Positions 1 to 9,238 of a DNA stretch of 34,284 nucleotides are shown in pieces. The translations under genes were made by a program, and so were the position numbers. Each line of letters starts with the position of its first letter. Position 1 is the first letter of the stretch. The stretch lies in the NCBI GenBank assembly GCA_946615965.1, contig CAMOIC010000012.1, forward strand, positions 1 to 34,284, in the 5' to 3' direction. This DNA comes from UBA3700 sp002372775. Lineage in GTDB: Bacteria; Bacillota; Clostridia; Christensenellales; UBA3700. The notes beneath the pieces are model-generated. The model was not told the DNA's origin. It made no database searches and saw only the letters and a list, made by a program, of their open reading frames with translations.

Positions 1-1451
1 ATAATAGATTCATAACAAGTCTTTATGTCATATTTTTCTATATGCTTTGACTCATCTGGAACTAAATAAATTCTTCTATCCTTCCATTCATTTAAACACT
101 CTTTTTCAAATAATTTATATGAGAACACCTTATTGAATACAGATGTAGATACTGTAACAATAACTGTTGAATTCTTAGGATTTTTAAATAATATATTTAA
201 ATCTTGTTTAATCTTGCCTGTAATATATTCTTCGCTATATACACTTCCACTGCCATGGCAATATGGACAAGGTTGTAATAATACTTCATCAAGCATAGAT
301 CTTGTTTTCTTTCTTGTGATTTCTACAAGACCTAAAGATGTCATATCTATAGCAGTTGCTCTAATTCTGTCTTTTGAAAGTTCTTCTCTTAACACTTCCA
401 TCAACTTATTAATTTGCTCTTCATCTTCCATATCGATGAAGTCTACAACAATAATACCGCCAATATTTCTTAATCTTAATTGCCTAGCAATTTCCTTTGC
501 TGCAATTATATTTGTTTCAAATAATGTTTCGCTAAGTTGCTTTTGGCCAATGTATTTTCCTGTATTAACATCAATAACAGTTAAGGCTTCTGTTCTATCT
601 ATGATTAGATTTGCACCATTAGATAACATAACCTTTCTTTCAAGCAAGCTGTCTATTTGTGATGTTAAATGATAAGCATATAGGATATCTTCAGTATTTG
701 AATATAACTTAATTAAGTCTGGAGTCTTCTTACATATATATGGGAATGCTTCTCTTAATTCCTCATAGACTTTCTTATTATCTACAATAACTTCTTCAAC
801 ATCCTCTCTTAGCATATCTCTAACTGCTCTAACAGCTAAAGAATCGTCTTTATATACCAAAGCTGGTGCTTTAGATTCAGCATATTTCTTTTGAATGTTC
901 TTCCATCTTTCTTCAAGTTCATTAGCTTCTTGTAATAATTCTTCTTCAGAGCAATCTACAGATTGAGTTCTTAAGATATAACCATGGCCTGGTTTTCTTA
1001 TACTCTCAATATAGTTAACAAGTTTTTCTTTCTTTTCATCATCTGGTAATTTCTTAGAAGCACATACATAATCCACATTTGGCATTAAAATAAGACCACG
1101 AGCAGCCAAAGATACGTTCATAGATATCTTAGCTCCTTTAGTACTAAACTCGTCCTTAACGACTTGAACTAAAATCTCATCGCCAGGCTTTACATTTAAT
1201 TTTGAGATTTGAATATCTGTATCTTCACATCCTAGCATATCGCCAGCATATAAGAATGCATTTCTATCTAGACCAATATTAACAAAGGCTGAATCCATGC
1301 CCTTAATAACATTCATTACTTTGCCTTTATAGAAGTTACCTACAAGTCTTTCCTTGCTTTCTTTTTCAACCCAAAATTCTACGAGCTTTCCATCCTCGAT
1401 AATGCATACTCTTGTATATGATGTTCTGTATGAAATAATTATCTTCTTCAT
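1..1451 (-). CDS. rng: Ribonuclease E/G family protein (3' end beyond left edge)
   Basis: Endoribonuclease of the RNase E/G family, which processes and decays RNA in the cytoplasm. Translating the minus strand from the ATG at 1449-1451 gives 483 codons with no stop before the window edge, so the C-terminus is missing. Visible in order: an S1-like RNA-binding segment at about residues 38-75 (GKVMNVIKGMDSAFVNIG), the two metal-binding aspartate motifs VIDVNTG and VVDFIDM, and the zinc-link motif CPYCHGSG, which pairs protomers in this family. The ATG overlaps the stop of the upstream gene as ATGA, indicating translational coupling with the TIGR03936-like protein. The family normally has about 450-520 residues in Firmicutes, so little is missing. 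The rplU-rpmA genes that usually follow would lie outside the window. Confidence 0.93.
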   Translation of the reverse strand, partial: MKKIIISYRTSYTRVCIIEDGKLVEFWVEKESKERLVGNFYKGKVMNVIKGMDSAFVNIGLDRNAFLYAGDMLGCEDTDIQISKLNVKPGDEILVQVVKDEFSTKGAKISMNVSLAARGLILMPNVDYVCASKKLPDDEKKEKLVNYIESIRKPGHGYILRTQSVDCSEEELLQEANELEERWKNIQKKYAESKAPALVYKDDSLAVRAVRDMLREDVEEVIVDNKKVYEELREAFPYICKKTPDLIKLYSNTEDILYAYHLTSQIDSLLERKVMLSNGANLIIDRTEALTVIDVNTGKYIGQKQLSETLFETNIIAAKEIARQLRLRNIGGIIVVDFIDMEDEEQINKLMEVLREELSKDRIRATAIDMTSLGLVEITRKKTRSMLDEVLLQPCPYCHGSGSVYSEEYITGKIKQDLNILFKNPKNSTVIVTVSTSVFNKVFSYKLFEKECLNEWKDRRIYLVPDESKHIEKYDIKTCYESI

Positions 1452-2107
1452 TGTAATGTGTTTAAGAAATCGTCTACTCCAACTAATTTATCGTCCATCT
1501 TTACCAATTGATTTAAACGAGTAATATCATTTACTGTTGTTTCAATTTTATACTCTTTTATTAAATGCTTTACAAGCGAATCTATTCTTAAATTAACATT
1601 ACCACTTGCACATCTTACCCATAAATCTCTTCCATCTACAAAGATATCGAAAAGCATAGGTCTTATATCTTTTTGGTAAATCTCACCTTTTTTAACTAGA
1701 TCTATAGTATATTCTTCTTTTTCCTTTATATCCTCAATTTCAACAGGAAGAATATTGTTACACTTAATTCTATAATCACTTGCTATTACGTTTCCAGCAA
1801 GATTTGGATTCTTTTGTTTTTGAACTGCACTGATTGCTTTTAACCCCTCTGGAACATTTGCATTAAATCTTTCCATGAAATCTTGTGGAGTGATATTATT
1901 GCAATCAACAGCATAGTAATCTGCAATAGATTGAGCTCCAAGAGGAATTGGAGTTGTTGCATATGTTAGCATATGCTTTACAAATCCTTGAGAATAATTA
2001 ACATCTATCTTTGCTCTTTTTAAAACGCGGTGCAAAACATCCATTGTATCTAGGTGAGATACATATGAGAAATCTCCAGCCTTCACATGTTTAACTATTA
2101 TCATCAT
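1448..2107 (-). CDS. TIGR03936 family radical SAM-associated protein (DUF2344)
   Basis: Small protein of the TIGR03936/DUF2344 family, often a neighbour of, or fused to, a TIGR03960 radical SAM enzyme. Its biochemical role is not established; a link to RNA or ribosome metabolism is inferred from position. The family pattern is visible near the N-terminus: YVSHLDTMDVLHRVLKRA, then NYSQGF, then PIPLGAQS. I chose the ATG at 2105-2107 (219 residues): it overlaps the upstream TGA as ATGA, and the AGGAGG at 2120-2125 lies 12 nt ahead. The in-frame ATG at 2117-2119 would directly abut that AGGAGG. An ATG at 2102-2104 is also possible. It overlaps rng by 4 nt at its own end. Confidence 0.85.
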   Translation of the reverse strand: MMIIVKHVKAGDFSYVSHLDTMDVLHRVLKRAKIDVNYSQGFVKHMLTYATTPIPLGAQSIADYYAVDCNNITPQDFMERFNANVPEGLKAISAVQKQKNPNLAGNVIASDYRIKCNNILPVEIEDIKEKEEYTIDLVKKGEIYQKDIRPMLFDIFVDGRDLWVRCASGNVNLRIDSLVKHLIKEYKIETTVNDITRLNQLVKMDDKLVGVDDFLNTLQ

Positions 2108-3855
2108 TTTTGAAAGCATCCTCCTAATTTACTAGCACCACATCCGTTACACTTATGTAAGCAGTTTGGAGTTGTTTTAGCTTCATATGCTAAATGTCTT
2201 TCTTTTAATAGATACTTTGTTGTTACACCATTATCTATAATATCCCAAGGAAGAGGTCTTTCTTCTTCAATCTCTGCTCTATAGTAATTCATATCAATTC
2301 CGAACTTATCAAATGCTTGTTGCCACTTAGCAAAATCAAAATGTTCAGTCCAAGAATCGAATACACATCCTTGTTTATATGCTTCAACAATAACTGGAGC
2401 AATCTTTTCATCAGCTCTTGCAAATACACCTTCAAGAACAGAAGACTCAGCACCATGCCAGTTATATTTAACATTCTTAATACGCAAAATCTCTTGAAGA
2501 TATTTTTGCTTTTCTTGCATTTCTTCAAGATCTATTTGTCTTTCCCATTGGAATGGAGTTAAAGGCTTTGGAATAAATACTGATGTAGAAACAGTAACAT
2601 TAATAATCTTAGATGTTCCATATTGCTTATGTAGCCATACTACTTTCTTCGCAATATTTGCAATACCATCTAAGTCTTCTTTTGTTTCTGTTGGAAGACC
2701 AATCATAAAGTACAATTTAACATTCTTTACATTGTTCTTCATTGCACCGATAATAGCCTTATCTATATCTTCTTCTGAAATATTCTTATTAATAACATTT
2801 CTTAGTCTTTGAGTTCCAGCCTCTGGCGCAAATGTTAGTGATGCACCATTTAATTCTTCATAGATTTCTGCTTCAAATGAATCTAATCTTAAAGATGGAA
2901 CTGCAAGTTTAACCTTTCTATCGTCAGCTTCTTTTCTAACTCTATCTACAAGCTCCTTAAGACCTGAATAATCTGATGTAGATAATGAAGATAAACTCAA
3001 TTCTTCATAGCCTGTGTTATCCATAAGTTCACATGCATATTTAACAAGAGTATCTACCTTTCTTTCTCTTATTGGTCTATAGAAGAAACAAGCTTGGCAG
3101 AATCTACAACCATTAGCACATCCTCTAAATAATTCAATAGTTGCTCTATCATGAACTATTGCACAGTTAGGAACAAGAATCTTTGTTGGGAAGAAAGTCT
3201 CATCAAGATTCTTACATATTGCTCTTTTTGTTCTATTATTAAAAGCAGGAACATAGATACCATCAATTTGTTCAGATGCTATCTTTAAGAATTCAAGCTT
3301 TGTTAAATGTTGAGACTTAAGCTCTTTATGAAGTTTTGCAAGTTTAGTTAAATTCTCTTCACCATCACCAACTAAAATTGCATCAAAAAATGGAGCAAAA
3401 GGCATCGGATTAACTGAGCAAGGGCCACCTGCTACCATTAATGGATATGACTCATCTCTATCCTTTGCAAAATATGGAATGTTAGCTAAATCAAACATAT
3501 AAGCAATGTTTGAGAATTGTAATTCAAATTGAATAGAAAAACCGATTAAGTCAAATTCTTTTAAATCTCTTTTTGTTTCAATTGAGAATAAAGGCATGTT
3601 GTTTTCTTTAAGAAGTTTTGCTAAATCTAAATCTGGAGCAAAACATCTTTCGCAAACGATACCTTCCATATTGTTAAGAATATGATATAAGATTCTTATA
3701 CCAATGTTTGACATACCGATTTCGTATTTGTCGCTAAAGCACATACAAACACGTTCATCGCATTTTTTGTTCATATCAGGAAGATTGAATTCACCGCCAA
3801 CATATCTTGCCGGTCTTTCAACTTGCAATAAAATTTCTTTTAACTTATCGTTCAT
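2104..3855 (-). CDS. TIGR03960 family B12-binding-domain radical SAM protein
   Basis: Radical SAM enzyme of 583 residues in the TIGR03960 group. The N-terminal region (about residues 35-180) has the fold pattern of a cobalamin-binding domain; VAGGPC and GDGEE are visible. The radical SAM cluster motif is CANGCRFC (C246, C250, C253). The extreme C-terminus has a second cysteine group (CLHKCNGCGASKLGGC) that could hold another iron-sulfur cluster, which is inference. In many bacteria this domain is fused to TIGR03936; here the two are separate, overlapping genes. The start lies 1 nt after the ROK kinase stop and has only a weak ribosome binding site, suggesting it relies on upstream translation. 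The substrate of the family is unknown to me. Confidence 0.88.
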   Translation of the reverse strand: MNDKLKEILLQVERPARYVGGEFNLPDMNKKCDERVCMCFSDKYEIGMSNIGIRILYHILNNMEGIVCERCFAPDLDLAKLLKENNMPLFSIETKRDLKEFDLIGFSIQFELQFSNIAYMFDLANIPYFAKDRDESYPLMVAGGPCSVNPMPFAPFFDAILVGDGEENLTKLAKLHKELKSQHLTKLEFLKIASEQIDGIYVPAFNNRTKRAICKNLDETFFPTKILVPNCAIVHDRATIELFRGCANGCRFCQACFFYRPIRERKVDTLVKYACELMDNTGYEELSLSSLSTSDYSGLKELVDRVRKEADDRKVKLAVPSLRLDSFEAEIYEELNGASLTFAPEAGTQRLRNVINKNISEEDIDKAIIGAMKNNVKNVKLYFMIGLPTETKEDLDGIANIAKKVVWLHKQYGTSKIINVTVSTSVFIPKPLTPFQWERQIDLEEMQEKQKYLQEILRIKNVKYNWHGAESSVLEGVFARADEKIAPVIVEAYKQGCVFDSWTEHFDFAKWQQAFDKFGIDMNYYRAEIEEERPLPWDIIDNGVTTKYLLKERHLAYEAKTTPNCLHKCNGCGASKLGGCFQK

Positions 3856-3856
3856 A

Positions 3857-4801
3857 TCAGCCCATCATCAAGCTTGCTGCTCCGACTATTCCCAAATTAT
3901 CTTCAAGAACTGTTTTCTTAACAGCAATACTTGGATAAAAATTATTTTCTTTTACAAAGTTGTCTAATTTTTGTTGGATAGGAGCTATAAAGTTTGCTCC
4001 CTCTTTTGCAATTCCACCACCAATAACAAATACTTCTGGATGGAAGATCCATGCTAAAGAAATTAGACCTGTGGAAATGTAATTAATATAATCATCGACT
4101 AGTTGTTTAGCAACAGCATCGCCCATCTTGGCAGCATTAAAAGTTGTAATTGCTGAAACTTTTCCATTCCACTTTTTTATTATATCATTCAATTTGCTAT
4201 CTGGATTTTGTTTAGCAGCTTCAATAGTTCTTCTCGTTAGAGCACTAGATGATGCGTATCTTTCCCAACATCCTCTTTGGCCGCAAGCACATTGTTCGCC
4301 ATTTACTTGTATTACCATATGGCCACATTCACTATTGCAACCATTACCAGATAACAATTTACCATCAAGCATAATACCAGAGCCTATACCTGTACCAAGC
4401 GTGATTAAAATAGCATTATTGTATTCTCTTGCACCACCAAATCTTGATTCGCCAAGCAATGCACAATTTGCATCATTTTCCATTTTTACAGGAAGGTTCA
4501 TCTTATTTTTAAACAACTTAACAAAATCAACCTTTTCCCAATTCAAATTACCCGCTTTAATGATAATCCCGTTCTTAGTATCTATAAGGCCTGGAACGCC
4601 AAATCCTACGCCCTCAACATCCTTAAGTGTAAGGTTTGATTTTGTTAGCAAATTATTAATATTAACAACAATTTCATCGATAAGATTTTCTGGACTTCTT
4701 GGAATATTTGTCTTAAATGAAGTAGATGCAAGAATTCTTCCCATCTTGCTTACTATTCCCATTTTTACATTTGTTCCGCCAATATCTACACCGATAAACA
4801 T
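3857..4801 (-). CDS. ROK family sugar kinase (glucokinase-like)
   Basis: Cytoplasmic ROK-family kinase, probably phosphorylating glucose or another hexose with ATP. The phosphate-1 motif GVDIGGTNVKMG is at the N-terminus, NDANCALLGE supplies the catalytic aspartate, GTGIGSG follows, and the ROK zinc motif CACGQRGCWE is complete after ECGH. I start at the ATG at 4799-4801 (314 residues, normal for the family). An upstream TTG at 4843 would add 14 residues, run into the terminator hairpin and place extra residues before the nucleotide-binding strand. A good ribosome binding site is not visible. The stop is 1 nt from the start of the TIGR03960 gene, so the kinase leads the operon that ends in rng. 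Substrate specificity cannot be read from sequence; the nearby GPH transporter is compatible with sugar use. Confidence 0.88.
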   Translation of the reverse strand: MFIGVDIGGTNVKMGIVSKMGRILASTSFKTNIPRSPENLIDEIVVNINNLLTKSNLTLKDVEGVGFGVPGLIDTKNGIIIKAGNLNWEKVDFVKLFKNKMNLPVKMENDANCALLGESRFGGAREYNNAILITLGTGIGSGIMLDGKLLSGNGCNSECGHMVIQVNGEQCACGQRGCWERYASSSALTRRTIEAAKQNPDSKLNDIIKKWNGKVSAITTFNAAKMGDAVAKQLVDDYINYISTGLISLAWIFHPEVFVIGGGIAKEGANFIAPIQQKLDNFVKENNFYPSIAVKKTVLEDNLGIVGAASLMMG

Positions 4802-4845
4802 AATATTATTATATAAAAATATATAAATATTTACAACAAACAAAA

Positions 4846-4872
4846 GAGGCCGATCTAAACAGATCCTGCCCC
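4846..4872 (-). terminator. Intrinsic terminator after the DUF2804 gene
   Basis: On the minus strand an inner stem GATCT/AGATC (loop GTTT) sits on an outer GGC/GCC stem with a small internal loop, followed by TTTTGTTTGTTG. It lies between the DUF2804 stop and the ROK start, so it should end the DUF2804 transcript. The upper stem is only 5 bp, hence moderate confidence. Confidence 0.55.
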
Positions 4873-4925
4873 TTCTGTTTATAATAAGTTACCAACCCAA
4901 TTATAAACTAACTAATTATTTGTTC

Positions 4926-6077
4926 CTATAATAGCAATGACTTATCTTCGCCCATTCCCATCATGCCATCAAGAACATATTTATTACCATCCTCGTCTCT
5001 TAGATAGCCTTCTAGCTCGCCGAACGTGATGTAATAATCGATTCTAACCAAATGATCTACATGAAGAATCATTGGATTAATACCATATACTTTAAACTTC
5101 AAATTAACCATATCATATTCATCTTTAACTATCCACTCTGAATAATCTTTAAAGTCAGCACTTTCAACACTTCTTGTAAATGTGACTGGTGTTAATAAAG
5201 ATGATTTTCCTACTTGCCATAAGATATTCTCATTATACTTATCTTGGTCAATAGATTGATTTCTAGTTAAATTGAAAGCTAAATATTCCTTCTTTTCATT
5301 TATCTCACATCTACCCATTGTTGTTACCCAATCGTAATGAGCCTTTCTTGGATAATATCCTCTATGGTCATCTACAACTGCGACTGTATCAACATCTGAT
5401 GTGTATGTTTTTCCATTTATAGTAAGACTTCCTGTTGCTTTAAAGAAATCCTTTTGTGAATATAAAGGTCTTGGCTTTTTCTTGTCAAACGGAATGCTTA
5501 CAATACATGGATCAGACAATCTTTCTAGCTTCACACTATATTCAATTGATGCCTCACCATAATTCTCTTTAATTGCTGCAACTGCTGTCTTGTCTTTATT
5601 TGGTTTTGTTATTAAACATTTACCTAAATGCTTTCCTGCAAGTTCACATTTTCCATCTTGGAAATTGTTAACATACTTAATAAATGTTTCACCAGCATGA
5701 GCTTCTGCAATTGATCCATTAATTAGATTTGGTGCAATTTTTGTTTCTTTTGACTTAATGTTTGTATCCCAGCAATAAACACTCTTAGTTTCTTTATCAA
5801 AGAAGACGTGCATTATCTTACCAAAGATTCCCATGTCGCAAATTACTGCAAGTAATACACCCTCTTTAAAATGAACTTCTGTTGCTTCCCATAAAGTCAA
5901 TTTAAATTTGTTTAAGAAATTTGGAGCATGTGTTGGATGATTCAATTTTAGAATATCCATATCTTCAAACTCTTTGTTGAAAGTGCCAAACACGCAAGTT
6001 CTATCTTCTTTGACCATGCTTTTTGGCGTTTCTACTGTTCTTCTTTCTTTTGCAATAAACTTACTGTATTCCCCCAT
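4926..6077 (-). CDS. DUF2804 domain-containing protein
   Basis: A 383-residue soluble protein matching the pattern of DUF2804, a family of unknown function with a beta-rich, lipocalin-like character. Recognisable segments are VDDHRGYYPRKAHYDWVTTMGR in two parts, AFNLTRNQS, and a C-terminal GELEGYLRDEDG. No signal peptide or membrane segment is visible. The ATG is preceded by AAGGGGG at 7 nt spacing. It has its own promoter with an embedded palindrome just upstream and a terminator downstream, so it appears to be monocistronic and individually regulated. Its neighbours, a GPH sugar symporter and a ROK kinase, hint at carbohydrate or membrane-lipid metabolism, but that is context only. Confidence 0.75.
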   Translation of the reverse strand: MGEYSKFIAKERRTVETPKSMVKEDRTCVFGTFNKEFEDMDILKLNHPTHAPNFLNKFKLTLWEATEVHFKEGVLLAVICDMGIFGKIMHVFFDKETKSVYCWDTNIKSKETKIAPNLINGSIAEAHAGETFIKYVNNFQDGKCELAGKHLGKCLITKPNKDKTAVAAIKENYGEASIEYSVKLERLSDPCIVSIPFDKKKPRPLYSQKDFFKATGSLTINGKTYTSDVDTVAVVDDHRGYYPRKAHYDWVTTMGRCEINEKKEYLAFNLTRNQSIDQDKYNENILWQVGKSSLLTPVTFTRSVESADFKDYSEWIVKDEYDMVNLKFKVYGINPMILHVDHLVRIDYYITFGELEGYLRDEDGNKYVLDGMMGMGEDKSLLL

Positions 6078-6113
6078 ATAAATTCCCCCTTTTTAGACAC
6101 ATGGCCTATAATT

Positions 6114-6142
6114 ATTATACAACTTAAAGTTGTATTTGGTAA
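6114..6142 (-). promoter_or_regulatory. Promoter with embedded palindromic operator for the DUF2804 gene
   Basis: The minus strand reads TTACCA (6137-6142), a 17-bp spacer, then TATAAT (6114-6119). A perfect palindrome TACAACTT-A-AAGTTGTA (plus-strand reading, 6118-6134) fills the spacer and touches the -10 element, as expected for a repressor site. The cognate regulator is unknown; the site differs from the XRE-linked sites at 18.6 kb. Confidence 0.6.
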
Positions 6143-6178
6143 ATATAGGCTATTTCAATAAGCCACATGAGATTGCTA

Positions 6179-7639
6179 CTATTCAGCTTTTATTTCGCCT
6201 TTTTCTTCTCTATCTTTTATTTGTTGAACAATACTATCGTATTCTTGTTCTGAAATCTTGTATTTTGCATGTGTGACAAAGTAAGAAATGCAAAGAGCAA
6301 CCATAGGAATTAATACAATGCCAAGTCTAAAGATTAGTTTTTCTTTTGTCGTGACAGCACCTAGTATTGCATCTGCTTGAGATAAAACCTCTTCTTTTGT
6401 AGATTCGCCTCTACCCATAGCAATTTCAAGCGCACTTACATCTTGGCTTGCTGCATAAATACCACTGACAATTAAAACTAAAGCAACTATACCTTGGTTA
6501 ATTGCACCTGCAAGTTTTACTGTAAATGATCTTGCAGCAGATATTACACTATCATGTCTTTCATGGAACTTTAATTCATCATATTCAATCGTGTTATTTA
6601 ACATAACAACAATTACAAGATTTGCTAATCCTTGGCAGAAGAAAATAACAAAACCAATTAAACAAATGACCGCTTTGCTCATTGGGAAAACAAAGCCAAT
6701 CATAGCAAGAAGCACATAACCTACACAGGCAACAATAACTGTCCACATAAGTATCTTATCTCTAGATAACTTCTTAGCAGCAAATGGATATGCAACTTGA
6801 GAAAGTAGTGTTCCTAAACCATACATTACGGTAAATAAGAATACCATATCTCCACCTTCACTATAGCCGTATTCAACATAGAATAAATTTACACCGAAGG
6901 CTATTAATAAACCATTTGCAATATTGAACAATAATGAAACAATTGCAATTACAACAAGTTGATCATTTCTTCCAAATACTTTAAACATTTGCTTTAGAGA
7001 AAGCTTATCTACATTATCTTGTCTTGGTCTTTCCTTTACACCCAAGAATGTTAGAACTTGGAATGCAATAAATGCAGAAGCAATTATAATTGCAGCTCCC
7101 CTATAAGCGTTAACAGCATTACCTGCAACGAATGTTGGTAATAATCCTGCAACAGAGAATTGACCTACACATACAAACACACTCATAAGTGTGACTAAGG
7201 TATTTCTTTCTTTTGGATCAGAAGATAAACTTGGAAGCATTCCCCAATATGCAATATCGTTCATCGTATACGTCATACCCCAAAGAAGATATAAAACGCC
7301 AAATACTGCAACAAAGCCCCATCCTTCAGGACGTACGCTAAATAGCAAGATTATTACTATTGCATCAAGGATACAGCCAACTAGAATCCAAGGTCTAAAC
7401 TTGCCCCATTTGAAATGCATATTCTCAATAATAATCCCCATTAGAGGATCATTAATTGCATCCCATATTAAGCAAACAATCATAATCGCAGAAATTACTA
7501 AGAACTGTGCCTTAGTTAAAGACATAGTATATTGAATGTAAGTTAAAAGATACATGCTAACTAAAGCGTAAGCAGCATCTCTACCAGTGGCACCAATACA
7601 GTATGTCCACTTGGTTCTAGAATCAAGTTTTTCCCCCAT
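6179..7639 (-). CDS. GPH family (glycoside-pentoside-hexuronide) cation symporter
   Basis: Integral membrane transporter of 486 residues in the GPH branch of the major facilitator superfamily, expected to import a glycoside or related sugar with Na+ or H+. About twelve hydrophobic helices are visible. Family signatures are clear: the first-helix region with TGRDAAYALV, the cation-site motif WDAINDPLMG at about residues 59-68, and KWGKFRPWIL in the first cytoplasmic loop. The ATG follows AAAGGGG. It starts 36 nt after the MreB-like gene, so it is probably transcribed with the Sel1-maf-mreB-like operon. The substrate cannot be deduced. Confidence 0.88.
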   Translation of the reverse strand: MGEKLDSRTKWTYCIGATGRDAAYALVSMYLLTYIQYTMSLTKAQFLVISAIMIVCLIWDAINDPLMGIIIENMHFKWGKFRPWILVGCILDAIVIILLFSVRPEGWGFVAVFGVLYLLWGMTYTMNDIAYWGMLPSLSSDPKERNTLVTLMSVFVCVGQFSVAGLLPTFVAGNAVNAYRGAAIIIASAFIAFQVLTFLGVKERPRQDNVDKLSLKQMFKVFGRNDQLVVIAIVSLLFNIANGLLIAFGVNLFYVEYGYSEGGDMVFLFTVMYGLGTLLSQVAYPFAAKKLSRDKILMWTVIVACVGYVLLAMIGFVFPMSKAVICLIGFVIFFCQGLANLVIVVMLNNTIEYDELKFHERHDSVISAARSFTVKLAGAINQGIVALVLIVSGIYAASQDVSALEIAMGRGESTKEEVLSQADAILGAVTTKEKLIFRLGIVLIPMVALCISYFVTHAKYKISEQEYDSIVQQIKDREEKGEIKAE

Positions 7640-7675
7640 TATAAAATAACCCCTTTAAATTACACTATTAAGTGT

Positions 7676-8686
7676 CTATTTTAAATTAACAACGTTTAAT
7701 AAACTTGCTAATTGATCTCTATGTTGTACGTAATATAAGCCGCCATTAACAATAGCGTTTTCTGGATTTTCTAATCTCTTAACTGCAAGGCCTGTATCAT
7801 TTGCAATAAATTCACAAATACCATTAATTCTTGACGAACCACCGCAAAGGATAATTCCATTCGCCGCAACTGTATCAACCATGTTTTCTGGAGTTTGACT
7901 AAGAACTGAAATAATAGTTGTACAAATATTAGAAACAAGTGGCAATATTGCACGTCTAATCTCTGATGAGTGAATTTGCATTGAAGTTTGAACGCCAGAA
8001 CCAATAGCTGTCACAACTTCATTTACGGCAAAGTTTTCATCTGTAGATAATGTAGCTAATTGCTTTTTAATCTTCTCTACACGCTCCGGTGCTAATCTGC
8101 AACGTTTCTCATCTAATAAAAAGTCGTTAATAGCTTGATTAATTGCATTACCACCAATATTAATTGTGCAACCTGCAACAATTCCGCTTCTATCTACAAC
8201 AGCGATTTCTGTTTTAGAAGCACCTATATCTACGATACATTGTGGAGTCCAATCTGAAGCTCCCGCAAATACAGCAAGAGGTGATTCAAGAATAACTACT
8301 TCACTAACACCAGCTGCTGTTAATACTTTTTCTATATCGTGCTTTTCTACATTAGATAATCCACAAGAAACACATGCAATAGCTCTAATTCTAGGTCTAA
8401 TTAAAGATCCAGTATTTACAACCTTGTTAAGGAATGATTTATACATTAGAACTGCTGCTCTTTCGTGATTAACAATACCTTCTTTTATAGGATAAATTAC
8501 TTGTTCATTTTGTCTTGTTTGGCCAATATAAGAAGCTACATTTCTTCCGCTTTCAATAAGTTCAATCTTGTTACCTTTACTTGTAACAAATACTAAGGAT
8601 GCATCCTTTAAAACGAATCCTTTGTTTTCTTGGCTTATAGTTGTATATTTACTTCCTATATCAATAACTAATTGAACGCTTCTCAT
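7676..8686 (-). CDS. Divergent MreB-like actin-fold protein
   Basis: Actin-superfamily ATPase of 336 residues, the normal length of MreB. Matches to MreB run through the protein: an N-terminal phosphate-1 loop DIGSKYTT, the region LESPLAVFAGA (MreB has EPMAAAIGA), phosphate-2 VDIGASKTEIAVV, SGIV, NIGGNAINQAI, and the adenosine loop CGGSSRINGI. Phosphate-2 departs from the usual DIGGGTTE, and the GRD.-.G.P region is replaced, so this is a paralogue and not a typical rod-shape MreB. The gene directly follows maf, a common neighbour of mreB in Firmicutes. The ribosome binding site GGGAG lies inside the end of maf. Filament formation and ATPase activity are inference. Confidence 0.75.
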   Translation of the reverse strand: MRSVQLVIDIGSKYTTISQENKGFVLKDASLVFVTSKGNKIELIESGRNVASYIGQTRQNEQVIYPIKEGIVNHERAAVLMYKSFLNKVVNTGSLIRPRIRAIACVSCGLSNVEKHDIEKVLTAAGVSEVVILESPLAVFAGASDWTPQCIVDIGASKTEIAVVDRSGIVAGCTINIGGNAINQAINDFLLDEKRCRLAPERVEKIKKQLATLSTDENFAVNEVVTAIGSGVQTSMQIHSSEIRRAILPLVSNICTTIISVLSQTPENMVDTVAANGIILCGGSSRINGICEFIANDTGLAVKRLENPENAIVNGGLYYVQHRDQLASLLNVVNLK

Positions 8687-9238
8687 TTATATAACTCCCA
8701 TTTCTTTTAACTTATTTTCAAGTTTTTCTATTGGCAAACCGACGATATTAGTATAACTTCCCTTATATGATAAAACAACATCTTCATCTTGTATTCCGTA
8801 TGCCCCAGCTTTATCTAAAGGTCTCTTTTCTTTTATATACTTTTCTATGTCTAATCTTGTCATGTTCTTAAATGTGACAAAAGATTCTTCATAGAATATT
8901 TCTTTTCTTTCTTTATACGCTACGCATACACCTGTGTACACTATGTGCGTATTGTTATTTAATTCTTCAAGAATTCTAATAGCATCTTTTTCATCCTTAG
9001 GCTTTCCATACACTTTATTGTTAAAAACAACAATTGTATCGGCGCTAATAATTAATGCATCTGGATATATGTTATTTAACCCATTTAACTTTTTATCTGC
9101 AAGTTTTCTTACAAGTTCAATTGGATTTTCCTCTTCAATATCTTCGTCGACATTTTGAGGCATATATTCTACTTTATCAAAAATCTTCTTTATTAATTCT
9201 TTTCTTCTTGGTGAAGCCGAAGCAAGTATTACTCTCAT
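8687..9238 (-). CDS. maf: Maf family nucleoside triphosphate pyrophosphatase
   Basis: Cytoplasmic house-cleaning pyrophosphatase that hydrolyses non-canonical or modified nucleotides to monophosphates and is linked to septum formation. It has 183 residues with all family motifs: ASASPRRKEL (6-15), SADTIV (65-70, catalytic acid), DKAGAYGIQ (142-150) and VGLPI near the end. The start codon overlaps the Sel1 gene stop by one base (TAATG), and the stop directly abuts the MreB-like start, so the three genes are translationally linked. Confidence 0.93.
   Translation of the reverse strand: MRVILASASPRRKELIKKIFDKVEYMPQNVDEDIEEENPIELVRKLADKKLNGLNNIYPDALIISADTIVVFNNKVYGKPKDEKDAIRILEELNNNTHIVYTGVCVAYKERKEIFYEESFVTFKNMTRLDIEKYIKEKRPLDKAGAYGIQDEDVVLSYKGSYTNIVGLPIEKLENKLKEMGVI

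Noticed and set aside
133..672. Open frame of 179 codons on the plus strand
   Set aside because: It lies opposite rng, whose minus-strand translation shows all RNase E/G motifs; the plus product has no family features.
2108..2119. Upstream ATG start for the TIGR03936-like gene
   Set aside because: It directly abuts the AGGAGG site, leaving no spacing; the ATGA overlap start at 2107 fits better.
3704..4826. Plus-strand open frames opposite the TIGR03960 and ROK genes
   Set aside because: Shadows of well-recognised minus-strand genes; low-complexity Pro/Ser/Ile composition.
4802..4843. TTG start giving a 328-residue ROK kinase
   Set aside because: It would add 14 residues before the nucleotide-binding strand and begin at the upstream terminator.
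6148..6168. Hairpin GGCT...AGCC after the GPH symporter gene as a terminator
   Set aside because: Short bulged stem with no T-tract on the minus strand.
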